NCBI GenBank assembly: GCA_907163375.1
Contig: CAJQUW010008020.1
Location: 310,001 to 374,000, forward strand
Source of the DNA: Prostheceraeus crozeri
Lineage: Eukaryota; Platyhelminthes; Polycladida; Euryleptidae
DNA: 64,000 bases
Direction: 5' to 3'
This document shows, piece by piece, positions 59,006 through 64,000 of this stretch (positions are counted from its first letter, which is position 1; each line of letters opens with the position of its first letter). The position numbers and the translations under genes were made by a program. Under the pieces are notes generated by a model. That model made no database searches and was not told the origin of the DNA. It saw nothing but the letters and a program-made list of their open reading frames with translations.

Positions 59006-59638
59006 CAAAAGATCTATCATAATCTCTTCACCTCCAAAATTTATTTCTTGTCCTTTCTCATCAGTGATTCTAATGTTAATGTTGTTAATAGTTTTTCTTG
59101 TAATAGGGAAATATATTAATGTTTGTGGAATTACATTTAATCTATAACCAATGGGTACAGTAAAAGCTGGAAAACTGAATATTAAATTTGACAATTTACC
59201 ATTTATATATCCTCCTTCAATAATGTCACAATGTACAACAATTGAATTTATTTCAGTTATTTTTGGAATCTTCTCACCTAAATGATAACCTTGACTATAG
59301 GTGTGTTTATTAAATCCTAATAGCTTTGACAATGATCTATCATGATTAAAATCAACTTGATGATTTTCGTCTAAAGTAAGAGAAAATTTATTAACTGCCG
59401 GTTCAACTGCAAAATGTAATTGTTTCTTATCTTTAAATGGTATACCTAAATGTCTCTTAATTTCATTTGATATTGATTCAACTTCGTAAGAACCAGGAAG
59501 AAAAGTTAGTACTTTCCACGTTTTGCCTTTATCAGTAGAATATCTAAATTGATCATTCACATCTTTGATAACGTTTTGAATAGTGTTAAATGTAGAGAAA
59601 CTAGTCAATGCAATTTGATAATTTTTATTTTGTTCCAA
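58991..59638 (-). CDS. Polinton penton (minor capsid) protein
   Basis: About 215 residues. It begins MEQNKNYQIALTSFSTFNTI, has single jelly-roll-like strands (YINGKLSNLIFSFPAF) and closes with NINIRITDEKGQEINFGGEE. The last phrase matches the family's ending, IRI-D--G-INF-GE--, known from Polinton penton proteins. It lies beside the ATPase in the same direction. It appears intact. Confidence 0.8.
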   Translation of the reverse strand: MEQNKNYQIALTSFSTFNTIQNVIKDVNDQFRYSTDKGKTWKVLTFLPGSYEVESISNEIKRHLGIPFKDKKQLHFAVEPAVNKFSLTLDENHQVDFNHDRSLSKLLGFNKHTYSQGYHLGEKIPKITEINSIVVHCDIIEGGYINGKLSNLIFSFPAFTVPIGYRLNVIPQTLIYFPITRKTINNINIRITDEKGQEINFGGEEIMIDLLVREV

Positions 59639-59841
59639 ATGTAGAATGGGTTCTAAATTACAAGTGTGTGATGAAGTAGTTGTTATAATTTTTAACGTCG
59701 TACTAAATTTTGATGAACCCTAAATCTCTGTTAGATTTTCTAAATGATAATTAATTTTGTCTAAATCTGCTGAACACATTTTTTAGTTAAAATTTTGAAT
59801 AAATATCTTTTATAAAAAATTAAAAACAACAACATATTTCA

Positions 59842-59874
59842 GCTACGGGCGAAGCCCTAGAACCTTCGGTTCGT
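59842..59874 (-). repeat. GC-rich hairpin repeat, copy 3
   Basis: An inverted copy of the repeat in the polymerase, overlapping the 3' end of the next gene's frame (59,857-60,351). Confidence 0.8.
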
Positions 59875-60440
59875 TATACTTTTATAATCCTCTTCATTTA
59901 GAATCTTCTTTTCTAACAGTCTTTTCAATATAGCATGAATTTCATTGAAACTAGAATTATGTCCTTCTTTTATTGCCGATATTAAAATATTTAATCTATT
60001 TAGTAATTCTTGTGGATCATCTGGTAAAAATACAGTTGTTTCTGTTTTAAAACCTTTCCCTACTTTAACTCCCGTTGATAATAAATTTTCTAATTGTTTA
60101 TAACGTCTAAGAGATTTTGCTGCACCAACTCTATCTAACATAGCTTTATATTTTATGAGATCTTCTACAGCATAATTATTTAAATCTGCTCCTCCTAAAA
60201 GATCAACAAAATTTCTATCTAAACTAAAAGGAAATTTACCTGGTGAAAAAATTAAACCTCGAAAAGGTTGTGGAAATATTTCTTTTTGTCCGAGATAAAA
60301 TCTAGGTATTGTTTTTCCATCTATAAATGAAATAGAATGTTCAAATTGCATATATTTTGGTAATTTCTTATTAATGTTTGATTCTAGTAATCCATAGTCA
60401 TCTAATATGGTTTTGTGCTCTGGATCTGTTATATCAATTT
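59857..60440 (-). pseudogene. Polinton gene of unknown function
   Basis: It has HSISFIDGKTIPRFYLGQKE, RGLIFSPGKFPFSLDRNFVD and a helical C-terminal half. I do not recognise the family. Its place between the penton and the coiled-coil gene suggests a virion or assembly role. The region is broken upstream. Confidence 0.4.
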
Positions 60441-60452
60441 GTTTATCATAAT

Positions 60453-60764
60453 TTACAAGTTCTTTTTCAAGAGTTTAAATGGTTTCATAGTTTTTTCAAA
60501 ATCAGTTTTTACTTTCTCGGTTTGCTGCATTTTTTCAAACATATCAGATTGAATACCAGCTTTTATCATTCTATGTTGAAGATGATTTTCTTTCATAATA
60601 TTTCTTTGTTTTATTAACTCTTCTAATTGTTTTATTCTTTTAGAATTATCAGCTCTAATTGTATCCATTTTTAAAATATAATATTTGAATTTTGTGGTAA
60701 CATTGGAATACAACAAAAACATTTTACTGAACAAATTATTTTTTATTGCTTTGTTGTCTGACAT
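60453..60764 (-). CDS. Polinton coiled-coil protein of unknown function
   Basis: About 103 residues, mostly helical, with repeated Lys/Glu/Met heptads (RIKQLEELIKQRNIMKENHL). No family recognised. Confidence 0.4.
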   Translation of the reverse strand: MSDNKAIKNNLFSKMFLLYSNVTTKFKYYILKMDTIRADNSKRIKQLEELIKQRNIMKENHLQHRMIKAGIQSDMFEKMQQTEKVKTDFEKTMKPFKLLKKNL

Positions 60765-60788
60765 CTTTTCGTTTAAAGTTTTCTCGTT

Positions 60789-61511
60789 TTAAGTTTTGTT
60801 TAATAAAGTTTTGCTTATATTTTCGCTTAAAGTTTTTAGCTCTTCTAAAAAAAAATTATCATTTTCTTCATTAGAAATTTTACCATCACTAGAAATTTTG
60901 CCATCACTAGAAATTTTGCCATCCTGTTTATTCTTATCATCAACTTTTTCTGACTGCAATTGAAATGATATTTGATTTGCTTCATTAGCTATTTGATCAA
61001 ATTTTTCAATCTCATCTAACGTAATAACATTATCATCACATACTCTTTGAAAGTAGTAATGCAATTTGTCATAGACTTCTTTGATATGTAAATGCTTAGT
61101 TTTTAATGATTTTCGTTTCTTAGTTATTAAAGATTTATCTAATATTGTAGCAAGTGAAGTTACAAAAACACCCGTACCTGTTAAAGCTGTAGCAGCTACT
61201 GGAATTACTAAAACACCTGAAGATATAACAATTGTTAAATCACCTAAACTTATTGTTAAGAATATGCCAATACCTTGTGTTACATTCTTAACTTTACTCC
61301 ATCTCTTTCTTAATTTTTTATAATTCTCTAATCTTAATAATAATTGAAATTCCTTATCTTTCATATACCTAACTCTGTCTTTATGTTTTTCTTTATTCAT
61401 TTTTTCAATGTCCATTAAAGTAGAACTACGTTCATATGATAACGAAGGATATATTCTTGCGGTTTCTTCCACTTTTGTTTCTTCCATTTTTAAAGAAATA
61501 TTTTTAGACAC
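60789..61511 (-). CDS. Polinton membrane protein of unknown function
   Basis: About 240 residues. The start lies in the right terminal repeat, so the left arm holds a copy of its first codons. A basic region (HKDRVRYMKDKEFQLLLRLE) precedes two hydrophobic spans (GIGIFLTISLGDLTIVISSG and VLVIPVAATALTGTGVFVTS), then basic and helical parts and a threefold DGKISS repeat. Likely membrane-bound; function unknown. Confidence 0.5.
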   Translation of the reverse strand: MSKNISLKMEETKVEETARIYPSLSYERSSTLMDIEKMNKEKHKDRVRYMKDKEFQLLLRLENYKKLRKRWSKVKNVTQGIGIFLTISLGDLTIVISSGVLVIPVAATALTGTGVFVTSLATILDKSLITKKRKSLKTKHLHIKEVYDKLHYYFQRVCDDNVITLDEIEKFDQIANEANQISFQLQSEKVDDKNKQDGKISSDGKISSDGKISNEENDNFFLEELKTLSENISKTLLNKT

Positions 61512-62088
61512 ATAATTTTAGTTATCTCATATTTTAAAAACCTGAAAAATGGATTTCAAAGACGTTTTTAAAAATACCAATTTTTTTGATGTTGTGGCTT
61601 GGAACGGTCATGATTTTAAGGGCGGTGAAATTTCATAATCACAAATTTGAGTTTCTCAACTTTTATGATTTTCGGTGTCCTGGAACGGTCATGATTTTGG
61701 GGGTGAAAATTGTAATACACAAATTTGAGATTCTTAACTTTTATGATTTTTTCGGTGTCCTGGAACGGTCATGATTTTGAGGGGAGGGTAAAAATTGTAA
61801 TTCTCAAATTTGAGATTTTGAAAAATTTGAAAAATTGGGTATTTTTAAAAACGCCTAAATTTATGAATTTTGGTCTTCATAACCTGAAAAAATGACCAAA
61901 ATTCATGAATTTAGTCGTTTTTAAAAATACCGATTTTTCAAAAAATGATACTTTTTAAATGGATTAAATTTATGAATTTAGGTCTTAAAAACCTGAAAAA
62001 GGGTCAAAATTCATGAATTTATGTCGTTTTTAAAGATACTATTTTTTTGAATTTTATGGTGTCCTGGAGCGGTCTTTTTCCCATTACT
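61438..62088. repeat. Polinton right inverted terminal repeat
   Basis: About 650 bases matching the left arm inverted; the length difference comes from internal repeat-unit changes. Confidence 0.9.
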
Positions 62089-62094
62089 TAGAAT

Positions 62095-63131
62095 GGGATT
62101 TCTAGTTTGCTTTCTAATGATATGCTCATTTGAATATATTTACAGAAGCGAAATGTTGACTTTTTATTATTGAAGTTATACTTGGAATGGGATCTATTAC
62201 TTAAAAATCCCTACACGTATTCGTTTAATACAAATTTCATTGGCCGGTCAATCATATATCATATTTTGAGTTGAAAAGCACGAAGGTCTCTCTGGAAAGT
62301 TTTAATTTGATAAGAAAAATTAATGATAATGCAAGTTACGATAACAGAATATTAGAAAGCAATTATCAACATAATAGTAAATCGTTGATTAAATTTACCC
62401 AAGAAAAAGTTAAATTGAAACAAGAGAAAAGAAATAGAGCCTATGAGAAAGAGCACATTGGATTTGGATAATTTGTCATTTCTAAATTGCAATGCTAATT
62501 TGATAAAAATAGAATAAAAGCGATATTTCATTTTACATTTATTTTGAAATTATATGTTTCAATATTGTTGTTATACATCTAATTTGTTAACGTCATCAAT
62601 AGCAAAGTGATACAAAACGGGAAAATGGGTTTTTAATCTAAAAAACATCCAGTAATTAGTTTGGCCACGTCTAGCTGCTTTGCTATCGATACGCGATTCT
62701 CGACGCTTTGTAATAACGCACACAATTAGGGTAAGGGAAATTTTATTGAAACAGCGAAGAGCAATTACGTCTCAAAGTCATATCCCGGTCTTTCCTATAA
62801 ACATCAATGGCTATAAAGAAATTCATGCCCAAGCGAGAATTCACAATTCTTATGCGTTACTCTTTATCCGCTTCTACTTTATGAAAGATGTTATCTATAC
62901 CATTCACCAGCAGAGCCGACTAAGCGAAGCTGTTATTATGTAACCAAATTAGCTCAGACATCGAATTTGTAAATATTGACATTGTTTGTGGGTAATTATC
63001 ATGATGGGAATCATTCTTGTAATCTGTTAACAAAATCTGCAGCACACAAGCGGTTAAAGTGACAATTTTAGAGCCGCACACAGGATGACACAAGCCATGA
63101 CTAGAATACCTAGTCATTAGCAGTCAAGGGG
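62095..63131 (+). other. Right part of the piggyBac-like element
   Basis: This continues from 44,142 if the Polinton is set aside. It has a 66-codon Lys/Asn-rich frame at 62,271-62,471 and an 87-codon frame at 62,680-62,943, neither recognised. No transposase C-terminus is visible, so the transposon may be internally deleted or very worn. The end carries the palindrome at 63,097-63,117. Confidence 0.5.
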
Positions 63132-63249
63132 TTAACTGGACTTCATGTTCCATAGCTTCCTGACTTCGTTGCGGTGGTGTTGGCAGCACTCCTGATTGCT
63201 TTCAGCTAGAAATCTATCTCTTACCGGTTGAAAACAATACAAAGCAAAA

Positions 63250-64000
63250 ATGAACAATTACAAGATCGCATTCACAAAAGGCAAAGTGTCAGCCTTGCTA
63301 GAACTACGGTTTTCTTTGCGAGCTACAAGCAAGCGACTAAATGTCCCTTACACAAATGTGCATCGATGGCATAATGATGATTTTCGGCTCTGTCGTAAAG
63401 AGGGCTCTGGCCGTCCACGCAAAACATCCAAACGTAGAGACCGCCTAATTTTGAGATTTGTTAAAGTTGATCCAAGTCTCTCGTTAACTGAGATGGCTGC
63501 ACTAGACTCGTCTATTTCTAAGTCCACTATTCGTAGAAGACTTATTGAGTCGAATTTCAAGAGCTGTAAGAGGCCCTCTCAGATCGAATTATCAGATCAG
63601 CATACAAAAAGACGTCTCAGATGGGCAATGAGTCATTGTTACTGGCGAAATCAATGGCATCGGGTTGTCTGGTCTGATGAAGCATCAGTCCGTCTGAAGG
63701 ATAGTGATGGTCGATTGAGATTACATGTATGAATAAAATCTGATCAAGAAATTCCGAGACATTTACATCGTCCCCGGGTACAAGGTGGTGCGACTCTACT
63801 GATTTGGGCTGGCATTTGGACCAATGGCCGCTCTGAACTTCACATACAGCAAGGAACCATGAATTCTGAACGCTATGTGAATGTTTTACGAATGAACATT
63901 GGCCAAATGGCAGATCAACTTGGTGATCCATCGACTTGGTTATTTATAGATGATAATGCTACGTGTCACAGGAGTAGTAGAGTCAACTTATGCAAGTCTC
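63250..64000 (+). pseudogene. Tc1/mariner-type transposase, partial at window edge
   Basis: It starts MNNYKIAFTKGKVSALLELR; the HTH pair follows (LRATSKRLNVPYTNVHRWHN, GSGRPRKTSKRRDRL, ISKSTIRRRLIESNFKS). The DDE core has VVWSDEASVRLK (first Asp) and WLFIDDNATCHRS (second Asp); the Glu lies past the window. A TGA at 63,730-63,732 stands where the sister copy at 33,796 has Trp, so it is interrupted once. Otherwise open to the edge. It belongs to the same subfamily as the relic at 33,796. It begins about 115 bases after the piggyBac right end. Confidence 0.85.

Larger units (their letters stand above)
44143..62088. mobile_element. Polinton/Maverick element, full length, broken
   Basis: The ends are AGTAATGGGAAAAAGACC on both sides, inverted, with 6-bp target duplication TAGAAT (44,137-44,142 and 62,089-62,094). 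Six-base duplications, AG starts and long inverted arms define the family. It is 17.9 kb, at the usual length. Gene set: protease, integrase, phospholipase-like domain, capsid proteins, fibre-like gene, protein-primed PolB, packaging ATPase and several unknown genes, arranged in convergent and divergent blocks. About three differences in the outer 130 bases of the arms suggest a fairly recent arrival, yet there are about a dozen breaks, most in the polymerase. Codons are far more AT-rich than flanking DNA. Confidence 0.95.
42357..63135 (+). mobile_element. piggyBac-like element carrying a nested Polinton
   Basis: TTAA at 42,357-42,360 is followed by CCCCTTGACTGCTA; the right end, in reverse complement, is TTAA (63,132-63,135) followed by the same CCCCTTGACTGCTA. 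Both ends then carry an imperfect palindrome with ATGACTAGGTATTC (42,408-42,428 and 63,097-63,117). The transposase front lies at 43,079. With the 17.9-kb Polinton removed the element is about 2.8 kb, a normal piggyBac length. The distance between the ends is what makes it easy to miss. Confidence 0.85.

Overview
This window looks like intergenic, transposon-packed DNA from an animal nuclear genome, probably an invertebrate; I cannot name the phylum. It is AT-rich and has no recognisable host gene. The identifiable coding sequence belongs to mobile elements of typically metazoan types: piggyBac-like, Tc1/mariner, pogo/Tigger, two kinds of non-LTR retrotransposon (LINE), a Penelope-like element and a Polinton/Maverick. 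Most are visibly decayed, and many sit inside one another.

Layout. About 1-12,300 is mostly non-coding, with short non-autonomous elements: a foldback MITE (3,181-3,580), a piggyBac-like MITE (5,112-6,366), an orphan piggyBac end (10,531-10,568) and a TA-flanked element full of TGTGACC motifs (10,942-12,113). From 12,307 to 30,612 lies a tandem array built of a two-part non-coding repeat (R1 then R2) followed by a LINE body with endonuclease, reverse transcriptase and RNase H regions. The first unit is swollen by later insertions: a pogo element (12,841-16,246) apparently inside a piggyBac relic, a nearly complete CR1/L2-like LINE (18,529-22,148), a piggyBac 5' fragment (from 23,456) and a Tc1 element (24,235-25,648). 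The second unit (26,394-29,757) lacks these and preserves the empty site of the inner LINE. A third partial unit ends near 30,612.

From 30,613 to 42,356 there are scattered relics of Tigger, Tc1 and mariner-like transposases and a Penelope-like element with about 0.7-kb inverted arms (38,690-41,103). From 42,357 to 63,135 a single piggyBac-like element, flanked by TTAA, holds a complete-length Polinton (44,143-62,088) inserted with a TAGAAT six-base target duplication. The Polinton carries adenovirus-like protease, integrase joined in one frame to a phospholipase A2-like domain, capsid genes, a fibre-like gene, protein-primed DNA polymerase, packaging ATPase and several unknown genes. It is broken, with about a dozen interruptions, and its terminal repeats still match closely. 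A Tc1-type transposase runs off the right edge.

The most unusual features are short GC-rich hairpins scattered through the AT-rich Polinton, several inside or at the ends of open frames; a shared palindrome just inside the ends of several unrelated-looking piggyBac elements; and insertion sites that can be read to the base, allowing the order of events to be worked out.
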